Shown here in pieces: positions 23,161 to 37,966 of a stretch of 64,000 bases of DNA (positions are counted from its first letter, which is position 1; each line of letters begins with the position of its first letter). The stretch is from NCBI GenBank assembly GCA_036244855.1, contig BQKZ01000327.1:130274-194273 (forward strand). Reading direction: 5' to 3'. Under the pieces are notes generated by a model. The model worked only from the letters and a program-made list of their open reading frames with translations. It ran no database searches and was not told the origin of the DNA. This stretch comes from Temnopleurus reevesii (lineage: Eukaryota; Echinodermata; Echinoidea; Temnopleuroida; Temnopleuridae). The position numbers and the translations under genes were made by a program.

Positions 23161-25695
23161 TATGGGTGGATGATTCGTGACATTATACAAATTATAATCT
23201 TTTGATATCAATATACCGAAATTACTCGTTATTGTTCCTCTTCCATCATATGAACAGTCGTTCATCGTGTATAACTTTATAATGACAATTCTTTATGAGC
23301 GTTCGGACGTGCTTCATCTTGGTTACCAAAAGATAAACAGTTGATCCTGTATTAATTTAAATCATAAATAAAACTCATAATACTTGAATCGTCCTTTTTT
23401 CATGAATAAACAGAGCATACGAGATGTTTTCTCTCTCTGTTGGATATTAAGTGAACAATGGTTCGATGCCGAGAGGGACTGAGAGCAAAATTCCCATTTT
23501 CAAATAAATGTTTGTTTAAAACGGCAATAAGATGTGTGATTTTGTCCTCGCAATTCCAGAGGCGGCCTGTATGTTATAAATGTTCCCCTTCTTATACTAC
23601 ACAGTATTTCCCTGTTTTGATAACAACTGTCCTTGCTTCTATAAGTGTGCATATCATTATGAATATTTCACAGCGATGATTATCATAATGGGTATGGTGT
23701 TTCATGATGATTTCACATATTGCGGCCTTAAGATAAAAGAGTAAGTATAAACATCTTACGAGTCATTAAGAGCCGCAAGCCTAATCATTATGAAACACTT
23801 TTCTCTCATGCAATAATCATTTGACCAAAAAAATGAATCAAAACAAACATCTATTATTAAGATGCTTCCCTTTGCCATACTACGTGAAAAACAATGATTA
23901 AACAAATTAAACGCCACTAGAAAACAATCCACAAAATAATGATGGGTCTTTCATTTTATGCTATGGGTGGTAATTCATGCAAAGTTAGTCGTATGCAATT
24001 TTGTAGATCTAAAATCATTGAGTGCAAACGTTCACATAATACAAATTCCCTGGAAACAGATTTTATACATTAATCAACTGGTAGGAATAGATTTGCGAAA
24101 ACATGTCCCTATATATCTTTAGGTGAACGAAGTGTTAACCCTCAAATCAATCACCGCTTATCTATGGCCAAGAAATAGCGAAGAGATTCCCCCAAACGCT
24201 TTCATCGATGGAACTGTCTTCCAAGGCCAGGATGACTGTAATATATGACAACGACGTGAAAGATTTTCCCCCTTTGGCTCGTAAAAGCCACACAATCTGA
24301 GGCTGGAAAAGGTCACGTTACATCGCCCAACTACCAAAAGTTGTTTTGCCAATTGAGCTATCATCTTTAGACAGGCCGAGTATGATATGTAATTATGGGT
24401 ATATCACACTAGAAGAAAGCATTAATATCACCCTTATATCGTGAATATCGAGGCGTATATTCAACCTTTAAAGTTTAAAGATGAATAGGATGATCTTTAT
24501 AGCGTTGTACCCATATGGCAATATCCACATTGATTAACATTTTAAATCATATTTGGCCATTAAAAGATTACTTTACTAAAGTTTCAATTAGGATTGTATA
24601 TAGATTGCATATCTTACCAAAATCATTGAAAATAGTCTATCAAATTGAAAGGATGGATGTAAGAAGCTTTCACACTAAAACAAATCATGCGTATGTTATT
24701 GCATTTCTTTCCTTTATACGCTTATGTCAGAAAGCTTAATTCAGAAATATGATTTATTTTCCTATACTTATTCATTATCAACATCAAGATTGTGACTGAG
24801 TTACTTCAGATTCAAATATTACGAACTTATGTGTGAATTGTAATTAGAAAATTAATTTAGATTTCTGATTTTTGTATGTTGTATCCTTAATACATTGATT
24901 GATATCTTCTAAAAACAATTCCGGATACGAAGCAAATTTGATAGCGTGGCGAAGGACAATCTGATTCTATACAAATGGAAATGGTAACTCCCTATACTTC
25001 AGAATACATAGCCTTATCAGTACTACAACCCTTGGTAGGATGGGTATGGAGTGCAATCCAAGAAGAGAAGAGAGCGGGAAGGTGAACCTATTACCCTGAA
25101 CGCTTTACGTTATGAAAATAATGAATTGTAGTTTGGCAGCAAATTGGAGATAATTCTCGCCCGCCATGACTATCAGATCTGCAAAGCTAAACACGTGCAT
25201 GGATCAAGACTTGTCTTCTCTTGCATTCACAGTGTGTGCAGAGATATTTCTTACAAACTTGTATGCACTTTGCATCATGTTGGTTACACTTGTTTGTACA
25301 TAGTATTCGGCAATATTCTAATACCCACTGACGGCATAAAATAAAGATGCCTTTTTACTTCACTTTTGAATATGACAAACAGTGGTATATTATTCTGACA
25401 TATGTATTGTTATGCAGAATTCTGATTGTTGTCGAAAAAAAATGGCAAAGTTGGATTTGGATTGACTTGATAGGCGGGTTTACAAACGGATGCAAAATTA
25501 ATGCATATACCTCCCACATAGTGATTGATCTTGAAAACCATGAAAATTGCCCAACGCTTGCCCGATATAGAAACAGGTAATGTATGCAAACTTAATTCCT
25601 CGTATTGTAGGCTCATTGCTATCAACCGGTTTAAGGAATACCACGTAACTACGTTCGTTTGCAAAAAACGCACATAAATTTAAATTATATGATAA

Positions 25696-25980
25696 GCGCC
25701 ATGGTGTAGTGGTTCTGTCTTCTGACTGTCGCCTTTCAACCCGAGGGGCGTAGGTTCGAATCTCACCATGCCGTCAATTTCCTTCAGCGAGAAATTTATC
25801 CACATTGTGCTGCACTCAACCCAGGTGAGGTGAATGGGTACCGGTTAGAAGAAAGTTCTTGAATGCAGTGAGCGCCGAATGGTAGCCATGGTATAGACGG
25901 GAAATAATGCACAGAGCGATAAGAAACACTTCGTATTAAGCGCTATATAAATGTTGTGTATTATAAATATTATTATATTA
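25696..25980 (+). mobile_element. tRNA-derived SINE, near full length
   Basis: The 5' head resembles a tRNA. A box A-like TGGTGTAGTGG lies at 25702-25712 and a box B-like GGTTCGAATCT at 25753-25763, the spacing of an internal RNA polymerase III promoter. The body (ATTTCCTTCAGCGAGAAATT, then CTGCACTC...CCCAGGTG, GTACCGGT, GTGAGCGCC) is shared with 41787-42027. It ends AGCGCTATATAAAT followed by ATT-rich repeats. The head departs from a functional tRNA in its anticodon region and acceptor pairing, so this is a SINE and not a tRNA gene. Mobilisation would need a partner LINE, not seen here. Confidence 0.85.
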
Positions 25981-26021
25981 GAAAAAACCCTATTCCTCAT
26001 TTTTGCGAGTGCCATTCTCCT

Positions 26022-26023
<2 letters not shown>

Positions 26024-26069
<46 letters not shown>

Positions 26070-26081
26070 ATTCACTCTCTC
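26024..26081. repeat. (CT)n microsatellite
   Basis: An almost pure CT run of about 20 units, then an interrupted CT tail, 45 bp after the SINE. Confidence 0.95.
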
Positions 26082-27694
26082 TAAAATATAAGAAATAAAA
26101 CAAAACAGCAACACTAAATAGATTTGGCATACTGTATATTAAGAACGGGTGTGTCGCACTGCCTGTGCATAAAATATTCATAATGCACTTTAACGTATGC
26201 ATTATTCGTAAAACGTCTGACTTCCCGTGAAAAGAGATTCATAAATGTCAATGCTAGAAAAGAATCTGGAGTGAAAATATATGAGTGCAATATTAAAGTC
26301 GGGAAAAATAATTTTACGCTATTAATCATTTTTGTTATCATCTCCAGGAATAATCATCCAATTCCCCATCGGAGGTAGGTTGGAGCTAATATGTCAAATT
26401 TCTTCAAAATTCGACTGATTTCTGATAGCATCAGGAAATATGGACACATTATGGGCATGGGCGTGAGATGTGTGTGAGGCATCGCTCACGGCAACTACTG
26501 AGAGTATGTCTTTAAGCACGTTTTTAATTCGGCGTGGGGGTAATAAGGTAAATCGAGAGACGGCTCTAAGTGATATAACTGACGCTATTTTTTTATGATT
26601 ATTCGGAGGCGGTATAAAACCACTTGCAAGTTGCGCAAGCTATCACCCATTCCCCAGTCAGATTGATTAAGCCAATTAATCGATAAATCTATCTGTGGTA
26701 TGTCGTCTTCCCACCGATCCTATTCCACACGCAAGGTATAAGAGCGAACACAAGGAATGCAAACACGAGAGAGGCATATCAGCTGCACCATGTACATGAA
26801 CCACATGGTAAAAACACACGCCAGCAAGGCCATGAAGCACGAACCAAATATGAATTTTCATACTTCACGTAAAATTGACATGGACATTTTCATTCGCTCT
26901 TCTCCTTCTCCACCTATCTTCCCCAGCTCTCGCCTCCATATATATTCGATTCTTTGGGTAGATATAAAGTACATGGACGTTTCTGTGGCAGTGGGTAAGT
27001 GTACACCTCGGTTCGTGCCTTGGGTATCGGTGTTATTGACAAGAGAAACACCAGGAAACCCACGGAAGTCGAACTATACACTGCGTTCTTGCGCCTTTGG
27101 ATAGCCCCACGTTGAAAATTGAATCCGTTCGTGCCACTTAAAAAGCGAACGATCGACTCGTCCTGCCAACAGATATTCTGATACAATATCCCTTAAAAAC
27201 TAAAGAAGTGAAAAAGGGAGAATGTGTTGTGCATCACAATTCAGGAATAAAGACAATGTCAAATAGGCAAATAATGTCATAACCTTTCGCCCTTTATTGT
27301 CTCAGAACGACTATTACATCATCCGTATGTTTCGGTATTTCGATATTTTGACGTTTCATACATCAAACCAATTTCCCGTTGGTAATCGGTGCATGGCACA
27401 AATTTCTGAGATTGATATTGCAATTTACGCTTCAGACAAGTGAATGATATGCATAGGTATTTGCAATGGCGTGTACGAATTTTCTCAGCTCATTGAGATT
27501 TTGCTTGATTTGATATGCAGCGTGCTCTGTCATTCAAGAGGCTTGCACAAACTTGATGTATCTCTTTCATTTGTTTCTTTTTCTATACTTTTTTTCACAA
27601 TATCTCCGTGCATCTGGTTTTTCATGCAATATTCTCATGGGTTCGATATTCTTTATGATTAAGCTTAAAATGGTAGTAAGTGAATAAACAAAAC

Positions 27695-27747
27695 CATGAA
27701 TGAATGAAATTAATTAATAAATAGATGAATAAACAAATAAATAGAAT
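27695..27747. repeat. Degenerate AAAT-type tetranucleotide tract
   Basis: GAATGAATGAAA, TTAATTAATAAATAG and AAACAAATAAATAG form an imperfect tetranucleotide tract. Confidence 0.7.
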
Positions 27748-30700
27748 TGCTTTGCTTATTTCGTGCACTCTTTTCAGTCACAGTGCAATGATGGTTTTTC
27801 GTCTTCCTCTTTCTTGCTTTTTCTGTCCAAGATTTCCATCTGATACGATTTGAAGAGTCAACGAGCCAAACTAAGCCTCACATGAGCCGAGAAGTTCAAG
27901 GATAGAAGAGACAAACCGACTCCCAAATTAGATTATTCTGTTAATTGAATCAATGAGTACGCCATGATTCCACCTTCAACATGGACTCGATTTTGTTTTT
28001 AAGCAAAAAGAAGAGACTACCATGAAAGATCGATAGTGATTGCGAAATCAAGGCGGGAGCAAAAGTAGCAATTTCGCGCAGCTTGTACAATCAATGAGTA
28101 TGAAATATGAATTATACAACGTGCCTCGAGCAGTCATATCGAGGAAAGATGGCTGCATAGAAAGGGGTCGAAGGGGCAGGTGGATGGGAGTAAACTTTAA
28201 TGATAAAATATGTAGCGTTGCTTTGTGAGAGAATGGGAGGGATGGAGAAGGAAAGCTAAAGCTGAGGAATGACCAAAAGAAAATTGGATCCTATAGTGTT
28301 TTCGTGTTATGATACAGGACATGAATAAAGGTCACCTCTAAACTGTAGGCTTTTACGACAATCTTACAATCTGCTAATCTGTTCATACAAAATTGGTCAG
28401 TTTAATCATGATATGGTTTAAAAAATAAAGAATGTACCAACACAGATGGCAATGAAGACGGTGTAGGATATATATGCTGATTTTGTCAACCATGGCCAAC
28501 TCTATTCAATATATCCATTACCCAATTTCATGTATTTTCACTTCGCATTCACTTGAAAAGAAAATGAAATAATTTTGCACTGTTTCAGAGTACTTTGCAT
28601 CATTAGGGATTTTTTTCATTCACGCAAGACTTCCATCAATTCTTTGAACAAAATAGCAAGCAATTGATAAGGTAGATGGTTGGTATCACTCCCGCTCTAT
28701 TCTAATCGACGGATCACATTTCTTGAGTGAGCTGACTTCTTAAAGTACAGCTAAACGTGATACTATCACCTACTAAAGGTGGCCTCGCCATCATCAGTTG
28801 GGAAACAGAGAACTATCTTGGGCGAGATACTTGGTTAGACATATTAGGTGTTCATTCCAGAGAAGCAAATACATCCTCAATACTTAAATAAGGTTTAATC
28901 ACTTTGTTTTGATCTTGTAGAGGAGTGTCGAAACACAAAAGTATATATATGAATTGTGTTTTAATGACTCCATGTCCGCAAATGAACTCGTATGTGGGTA
29001 CTAGGTTGATGCTTATTGTTCTTACCCTGATATTGATCTTCCTTCATATAATACATTGCGACATAAAATTCGTCTAAAAGCATCAAATCATGTATTTCTC
29101 TCTTCATTCATGCTAATGTTGTGAATTAGCGAACATTTTCATTAATTTCTACTTTCATATACATGACAACCATTGTCATGTGCTACAACCAAAGGAGCAC
29201 TAATACATTAATGGACATTGTGATATGTCAATTAAGATAGAGACCAATAATAGACTTGATAGGCATCAAATGTATCTTTCCTAATTATACGCCTAGCTCT
29301 AGAAGCAGAAATATATCGAAACTTTGAAGATGTTTATTGGAATTCTTTATAGGCACTACAGTGGATGCGAAAACATTTCATTAAAGAAATGGGTTTGCAG
29401 CGCCATTAGCGTCTGTATAATTTCATCAGTTTGTTATTTCGTTGATAGCTCCTGCCTAATCTTCTAATACACAATTTACCAACATCTGTCCCAAGAGACA
29501 TAGACTGTAACATAGAAATGAGGTTATGGGAATACAATATGTGAGAACCCATTTCATATGGTCAATACACTCAAGGTACCAGCCTGGCAGAAAGTAGAAG
29601 AGGAAAGGTGATTAATTCAAGATGGGGCTGTCCCAATTTTTGAAGGATCTGTAGTCAAATTCATTCATACCCATGGGTCAAGTGTGTCTACGTGTCTTGC
29701 CAAGCAGTATAGAATTTATCTCCAATATAACTGCGTGCTCCTGATTCAAACAAGAATTATTTTCCATTTCTTGCCCCGTTTCCTCATTTGTCTACAATAA
29801 ATCATAGACAACCGTGATCTATTTTAGAAGAACAATGTCCGGACATCGAACGAAATGAGAGCCTCTTCCAAGAAACAGAGATATCTCTAAGCTGCAAACA
29901 CTTACACAATACGTGTCTTACTCTTGGTGTTTTGCATTTAAAACGTGTGCTTTGGAGACCATTGTTAAATTTTAGTAGACTTTTGAAGGAAAAAAACGTC
30001 ATGAATGTAGCAGGATTTATGTGATTTATGTTGTCGTCAATGGAATGATAGCGTTGAATATGCAAAACTGTGTTGTCTACACGATCGTCATAATTTATAT
30101 TGAAAAGTATGTGTTTATTGTGTGGAACTTTTGCACTTTTGAACGACTTTCTACCCTTGAAGTATAAATTGGAATTTTGGGACGGGTATGTAATTCAAGA
30201 AAACATCCAATCGAAGACGAGAAAACGGCAGAACAGAAATTTATCGGGATATTTTACGCTGTTTCCAATCACTTTCACCGCCCTGCTTCGAAAATGCCTA
30301 TACATTCATTACAACGTAGTCTACTCCACAAGATTAATTCTAAATATTTTTTCTCGGGCATCAACATTTACAATTGTACAAGCAGTGACAAGGGTGGTCT
30401 GAAAACAAGTTATCAGGTTCCTAAATCAAGTTTATCATCTCGGTTAAGCAGAACGTGAATACATGAACTCCCGCTTTGCTGGTTGGTTCAATCTCATGGA
30501 ATGGCAATTCTAGAGGCGAAACCTCGATTTTCAAATGAAACAACAGTATATCTGCCCGAGTCAGTCTCTGACTGATGAAATGGAACCCGAGTAGGAGTGT
30601 ACGAGCACGGCATGTTTGGCGTCAAAGTGGTCGAGCAGGTGATTGCCCAAGTCCATCTTAGAGTCTTGACTTCACAAGGCGTGATCAATCCATGATTTCC

Positions 30701-31559
30701 CGTTAGAATTGTAAACGATACCACTGCTTTTCGGTACAAGGCAGTAGGTCTAAGGCAGGTAAATCCCTTACAAACACAGGTATATTCTCGTTATGCACAC
30801 CAACTAACCCACAGGCACTAACCCACACGCACACACACCACGCACAATACGCAAACCACACACATCGCGTGAATCGCATTTGAAGGTGATGGTGCTTAAA
30901 CTAAAATATGATTAGCAAGAGTAAAAAGTGGGAATGCTTTTCGGGGAGAGGGTTACAGTTCTTGAAACAATATGTATTCCAATCTCCACTCCAAACGTAG
31001 CATTTGACCGCAAAATTCAACCCATGTTTGCCCCCCAATGTCGATCAAGAAGACGCACAAAACCTGCCATCGCCAATCCTATTTTAGCAACCATGTGGAA
31101 GAACGGTGCTGTAATAATATAGTGGTAAGCATTGGAAAACATGGGAGGTGACTGACCAACATTAAAAAAATAGTTGCCTACCAACAAATCAAGCATGAAT
31201 ACACGATACATAGGGAACAAATGACATACTTTTTTTGGACATAATTACACGGTAGAGGAATCATGGTGCACTTTTGAAACGGCTCACGTGGACGTAACAC
31301 GCAATTTCATCTTGTTCATACGAATACAGTAAAGAATGTACATGTATGCTTTGAAAATAAGAATCAATATTGGAATCTGTATATTATTTGAAGCTACTGG
31401 ATATTCAAAGAGGAGAAAGGATTTTCGAATGAAGAGTTATTTTTCGCACTGAAAGATAAAGCCTAAGGAGAATGAATTTCAAGGATGCAATGCCATATTT
31501 TATACATTATCCAAAGGGATGTGACGGGAGTTGACAACATCGAGAAAATATATCCCTCT

Positions 31560-31712
31560 AGATATAGCAACACGGTTGATTATTTTTTGTTGGAAAAAGT
31601 TATGCGTATTTATCTTGATTTATGTATATTACACTTATTTTGTCATACTGTATTGATTTGTACTTTGTTTGAAACGAAATAAATGAAATGAAATTTTTAA
31701 AAAAAATTATTC
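31560..31712 (+). repeat. Possible 3' tail of a non-LTR retroelement
   Basis: The sequence TTTGAAACGAAATAAATGAA, with a TGAAATG repeat and then an A-run, resembles 3' ends of truncated LINE copies. No reverse transcriptase sequence is present. This rests on the tail alone and is weak. Confidence 0.25.
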
Positions 31713-33700
31713 TTTTAATCATGTTTTAATAGACTTATTTCTAACTGCATAGTTTTGTTCTTTAAATTGCATAATGTAACAGGACGGCCAAATTAAATAG
31801 AGCATTTATCCGACCTGTGTCACTTCTAATTCGTACGCACCACTGTAGACTCTGTCTCGATCTAGTAATAATATCGGCAGTAGAAGTATAACATTGTCTC
31901 GGAAGGAATTTTTGACATCACAATATTTACATCATGGCAGCATTTAGGAAGAATATGAAAGACCGGGGTGAGTGATGTAAAAATAAACTCCAGATGCCTT
32001 TATCATCACCATGTTTATACCGAGAGGTATCTTCCACCACACCCCTTCTTATATGTTATTTGGGACGTGGCTTATGCTAATACTCTGATCATCATCGGAA
32101 TTCATTCTAAGCAAACTCTAGTCGTTTTTCTACTTTTCATAATATGTTAAATCATCTCAAAACACAAATCTTGATTCATAAACGACGCGATGTTTTTAAA
32201 CATTTCTACCATTGATCCGAAGGGATATGTGAACCAATCCGGAATGATTTGCCAGATCAAAATGTATGGATGAACATCCGTGCCTTTCATATCGTAAGCA
32301 TTCTGGATTTGACTGTCAAACACGAACTACAGAAAACAATTCCAGGTCTATTGTATTCTGCATGTAAAGAGCGTTGTATGAAATAAATGTTCATTGTCAC
32401 AACGTTTCAACAATGGAATAGGAATATTGTGCCATGTGCCCTGATCGGGATTCTGCTCTTATTTGCAAACGAAACAAACAAAACAATTTAATGGGATATG
32501 GTAGATGAAAACCAGCCTCATACCCCCTCCCCCTGAATACATGACATATTTAGGTCCCACTGTAGTAAGACTAGTCCCATTTAGTCACGATAATATGGAT
32601 GTTATAGCTTTCTTGCTGTTGGATTATGTGCGTATACACTGTCACCACCTCAGCGCGCATGGTACTTGATCACTCGGCCTACTACTGGCAATGCCAGTCA
32701 AGGTTTATATCATTTGAAAGAAAAATAGTGAACAAATTGTTATCCATATATCTTAACCACACACCATTAAAGCCTATTTCATGTATCACCAGAAAAAAAC
32801 CATCATCGAAAATCCATCTCCACCTCTCCATTCGACATTATAATTTAAATATGTCGTTTTCAAGAAAGCTTCTCAGCTGTTGACTTTGACAAGGCATTGT
32901 CATTACTTTCATTTCATGTGACTTTCTACATCTTGATAATGGGGTTGAAAGCTTAAAGATGCAAATAAGAGTGAGATTTCAGCCGAGAGTTTGTGAATTC
33001 TGACAGGATGAAGATGCCTCCGAGGGGGATGTATCATGATGAATGAGAATTCTTTGCACCCCAAGATCCTCATCCCTCAAAGGACTGTGGATTATGTCTT
33101 TCTTACAATCCTGTTAGTTCAGCCAAAATCCAAGTACCTTGATGACCCTATATACTTAGAATCATTGACCACGTCACAATTTGACATTTATACATTTGCT
33201 AAAGAGTCGCCATTTCTTTCCGAATTATGAACCTTCCACGCAAAAAAAGTGTATTTGCCGAGAGATAGATATAGGGGACCAAGAGTATAAAAAGTATCAA
33301 GGTATGGAAGCGAAAAGAAGCAGAAAGTGTAGCGATGTGTGTATATAGCCTGAAGTCCGCCTCTACAGGGAATTCTTGAAGTGAAAGAGTGCGATTGGTG
33401 CGCATTCTAATCAGCTGAAATCTCAAAGACATGTCTGTATTGGATATTATATGTTGTATGATGAATATGGGCATGGGAATGTACTTTTTAGACTCTTCAA
33501 AGAAAGAATACATATAATATATAATATAAAATCTGTATTATTACTCCCAATAAATGAAGAAGAATGTATTTTAAAAGGAAGATATGCAAGCTGTTACTGT
33601 ATTGTGTCTTCAAAAGATCTGAAGCAAAGGCATATACCAGTTAAAAACACACAATAATGCATAATATGTATTTAACATTGTAGATAACAGCATCTACAAT

Positions 33701-33717
33701 CCCCCCCCCCTCCCCCC
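33701..33717. repeat. C homopolymer (10 C, T, 6 C)
   Basis: A seventeen-base pyrimidine run. On the minus strand it is a G-run able to form a quadruplex. Confidence 0.9.
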
Positions 33718-35149
33718 AAAAATTAAATCCCAGCAAAAAAATTGTATTTTATAAATAGTGTTGAGGAAAAATATAAATTCTCAGTAGTATTAACAATGCA
33801 AGGCCAAATTTTCTTCAATATATTTGAGTGAATTCTGAATTGTAGCATATGGAATATACAGGTCCTTGGGATGTTCATGTAGAAAATGAGAATATAATTT
33901 TCTCACTTGAATTTGTTTAATTATTCGTCTATTAACATTATCTAATTCGACGAAGTAATCAACCAAAATGCTTATTGTTCGTCAATCTTAATTCATCGTT
34001 CTTCTTCTAACTATTTTTTTTTATGACCGTTGAATATGATAATTATGATTTGATTTGTGAGAATGAATTATGGAACAATTTGCATTTTCTATTGCTCGAG
34101 AAAATCATGTTCGGATTTCTTTAATGACTTCAGAGTCAGCGAGAATGGCGAGCAGCGTTAGTAATTTGTGTCCAATTGATTTCATTCAATTTCATTTTCT
34201 TTTGTCATGTTTGTGATTTCAACACGCACGACCCAGTTTGAACTGATAGGCATTTATTGTGTCTTCAAAGAGCGCGCCATAATTCAACTCTTTATGCTGG
34301 GGCGCTGAAGGAAATATCAAATGCACATCCATAAATTAGAGACCTTAAGTCTTTTTTATTACGTTACCAAAACAGGAGAAGTGTCTGGAGTGCAGTGGAC
34401 TTGGTCTCTCAACTATTCCTGCATACACAAATACCTCTTCCATCGCGCCGTGCGTCTTGCAAGCTTGAAGAGCGCTTGTATCATTGGCAACAAGTCGTAA
34501 TCGTTTCCAGTATACAAGTATGATTATATCTCCCATGGAGGAAACAATGAACTTTAGTAATAAGATACAAATATTTATACAAATTTTACAATACTACTCT
34601 TTCCCGTTTCTCTTATTTACTTCCAATCGTTGCAAGCAAGTAAGAGTCTTTGCTCTACCGATGAGCTTCTGTAAATGATCATGAAGCTAAAGTAAAGGTG
34701 TTCCTTTACGACATTTTCCTCAAGATAACCTTATCTACCTGCACGATCTGGGTTTATCTGTAAGGAAAGTTTGCGTGCCTGTCATCTGGGAGGATGCTTC
34801 ACGTGTACCCCTCAAGACCAGTGCAAACATGCTTTTCGAATCTTCTCATCTTCATCGTATCATTGCCGTTTACTCTGGTCTTCATGCACCTCTTCAGACT
34901 ACGAAGACCTGGGAGCTACTGATCTGACTCTACCCAACAACAACTCTCCAACATGGAACACGCTTTTCCCGGATATTAAATTGATTGTTTTATTGTTTTA
35001 TGATTTATATGCCGTATCAAATTTTTATAAAATGTTGTAATGATCAGGATTCGTTGTACAGTCTTTCCACGCATTGTCCTAAATTGCATGTAAAAATAGG
35101 GAGTTACACGTGCGAAATATACATTATTAATTTCAATTTTATCTCTTTC

Positions 35150-35175
35150 TTTTTTTTTTGGGGGGGGGGGGGGGG
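35150..35175. repeat. T10-G16 homopolymer junction
   Basis: Ten T are followed directly by sixteen G. The true length may differ because such runs are hard to sequence. Confidence 0.9.
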
Positions 35176-35777
35176 ATCCAAATTATAATTTATGTAATAC
35201 AAATATAAAACAAATTTTCAATTTGGCAGATGTTCAAAGTTTGGATTGTCTGATAATAATCAGATAATGTGGGGGTAGACAGATCATGCTTCAGTAAATA
35301 GTACACACTATCCTAGGTGATTTTTTGCAAATTTTTGTTTGCGCTACGTTGAAACAAAATGTCTTTTCGCGCGCTCCTTTCCATGAATGTGTCGTTAATA
35401 TTTCCATGTTATAACACGGAAAATTATTCAACTCCTGTCAAATCGCCGAGGGCAGGGCCAAAGCAGAGGAGTTGGGAGTCCTCGGGATGAAAGTCAAAGC
35501 TGGTTATGAAATGTTTTCCAACTCCTTTATCCGGGTTAATGGATGTTTTCTTGTATATCAAGTAGGCGTACATCTTAAGAAAGCAAACACAATCAAAGAA
35601 ATCTGACGTCAGCCATGGGATAGGACAAGTTGTACGATTTACACGGTAATAACCTTGTGTTTGAGCTTGGGAATAAGGAAGTATTTGTTGATTTTTAAAT
35701 GTGGATTTCGAAACATCGGATATGAGTAAATATTATTGATGTTTTCATACTTGTACGATGCTTATTTTGACACAGAT

Positions 35778-35779
<2 letters not shown>

Positions 35780-35809
<30 letters not shown>
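35780..35809. repeat. (CA)n microsatellite
   Basis: A CA run of about 15 units. Confidence 0.95.
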
Positions 35810-35811
<2 letters not shown>

Positions 35812-37713
35812 ATGTACCACAACACAAAGACACACAAACAGACATGTACATACATATCCCATTCCATCGCATCCTGTACTAATTTGATCTTTGTTTGGAC
35901 ATGTTGGAAGGACCTGAAATTGCTCCTTTCCCACTTTTTGAAGTTGAAAGCTTCAACATAATTCGGCCACTTGAGAATAAACAATGACGTTTTCTATTCG
36001 CCATATCAATACTGAAACAGGTAAAGATCTATTTGTGTGCATGCAAGCAAACATGAAGAGAATGGTTATATATATTTCACATTCATTTATCGAATATGCT
36101 AAAAACAAGAGCGATGCCAGAAATGTAATCAGTAATGCATTATTTATACAAACAGAAACAAAGGGAGCGGTCGATATACGTATTTCATATTGAAATTGAA
36201 GGTCTCGTTTCCTTGCGAACGGCTTTGTGAGCTATATGAAAGAGGAAGACCTATATCCGAAATGTGCTTGCCTAGAAACGCAACAAAGGGATGTTGCAAA
36301 ATCTAAATTGAAGTAATTCCTTTGGCAAAGTTTACATTTTTAGCTTGTTACATCGAACAAACCAGCACCAATCAATATCTGGAATAAATAATGAAATCAA
36401 TCCGTTCACATCATATCTTAAATAAGCGAAATTCAATGCATCCAATATCGTATCGAGTATTCTGGATACCATAGCAACGGATAGATAATGGACGTCACGA
36501 TTCAATCCTATAGCCATATCCAACTAGGCCCTAATGCCATCCATTTACATAATTCACCATCAAATAGCTTCTTCAAACAGACTTGTCGTCTAACTCCACA
36601 GCCCGAAGGTGGGGTGATCTTGCTACCAAATGTAGTAAAGGGTGACATTATATCTCAATGTCAGACACGACTAATGGCTGTGACCCGTTAGAACAAATCA
36701 AAGAGAAATGTCCATGTGGTGCCTGTTGAAACTCACTCCCTTTTATGACGTCCGAAGAAATTACAGGGATGGCTTGATACTTCCTATCACTAAAGCGAAA
36801 ACAAAAGACAATTTTAATGCCTGCAGGAGAGGGACAAAATTAGAATCATTATTATTAATCCTCTCACACACACGCACACGCACATAAATGGAAAACTTTT
36901 ATACATCATTTTGAGAGATTCGATTTCATTTTGCTACTTTTCCCGCACTTTTCTTTTCTTCCTCCCTTCTTCTTTTCTTCTTCTTTCGCCTCTTTCTCAA
37001 CTAGACCTCGTGTAAAGGTCCAAGGAACCTATTAATTGCAGTTTTCAGAAGAGCTGATCTCTCTGACTGGAACGAATTGTCTTTATTCTCTTTTCGACTT
37101 GGATCGATTTGGGCATTGCCCTCTCACTCTCTTCTGCCCAATTTCCTGAAAACTCGCTGCAAGTATAGACGGTGTAAATAGCTACAAACTTGAACCATAT
37201 CAAGGTATGCGCCTGTCTCTCACATCGACCCAACATCATCCCATCTAATAACGGAAAGCCAACAAACCCGAGCCAAATTTCCAACGGAGATTGAAATCCA
37301 TTATTCGGCTAATTCATTCCACAAATTTATCAGGGAGCAGAACCCTCACAATGAGAGCGAGTCATCTTGAGGATAAGAGAAAGAAAAGGCGGGTAAAGTG
37401 CAACAGCTGCAATGTCGGAACATCCACATTCATGTTCAGGGGATCGTGAAGATCGGTAATGAAACGTTTTCAAGGAATGACCTTGAGAACCCAAGGCAAC
37501 TCAGTCTCATCATCAGCTTGAAATCAATACATACGCGACTGCGACTCGTGTCAATCACGACTTCGAAATAATGTTCACATTACCTCAACATCGCTGCCGT
37601 CATAGAACTTCTTTTTGAAGTTGGTTCATGATTAAGCCGGAAAGTTCAGACTCGCAAACAATTTTTTTTTCCAACAGCGGATTCACTTCTACGCAATAAT
37701 TTCTACTCGTTTC

Positions 37714-37916
37714 TCCTTCTTCTTCTTCTTCTTCTTCTTCTTCGTCTTATCATTGTTACTAATACTATTATCATTATCATTCTTTTTCTTAATGTTATTA
37801 TTATCATCATCATTATTATTATCATCGTTTCTATTATTATCATTATTATTATTATCATTATTATTATTATTATTATTAGTAGTAGTAGTAGTAGTATTAT
37901 CATCGTCATCATCATT

Positions 37917-37966
<50 letters not shown>

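Noticed and set aside
24290..24360. TAGCTCAATTGG on the minus strand, similar to a tRNA box A
   Set aside because: No box B at the right distance and no cloverleaf pairing, so neither a tRNA nor a SINE could be supported.
25696..25775. A functional tRNA gene
   Set aside because: Boxes A and B are present, but the arms do not pair as a tRNA and the sequence runs on into a body shared with another copy.
30494..31220. Minus-strand frames of 81 and 67 residues as possible exons
   Set aside because: No recognisable domain, no convincing paired splice sites, and they are not needed for the receptor reading frame.
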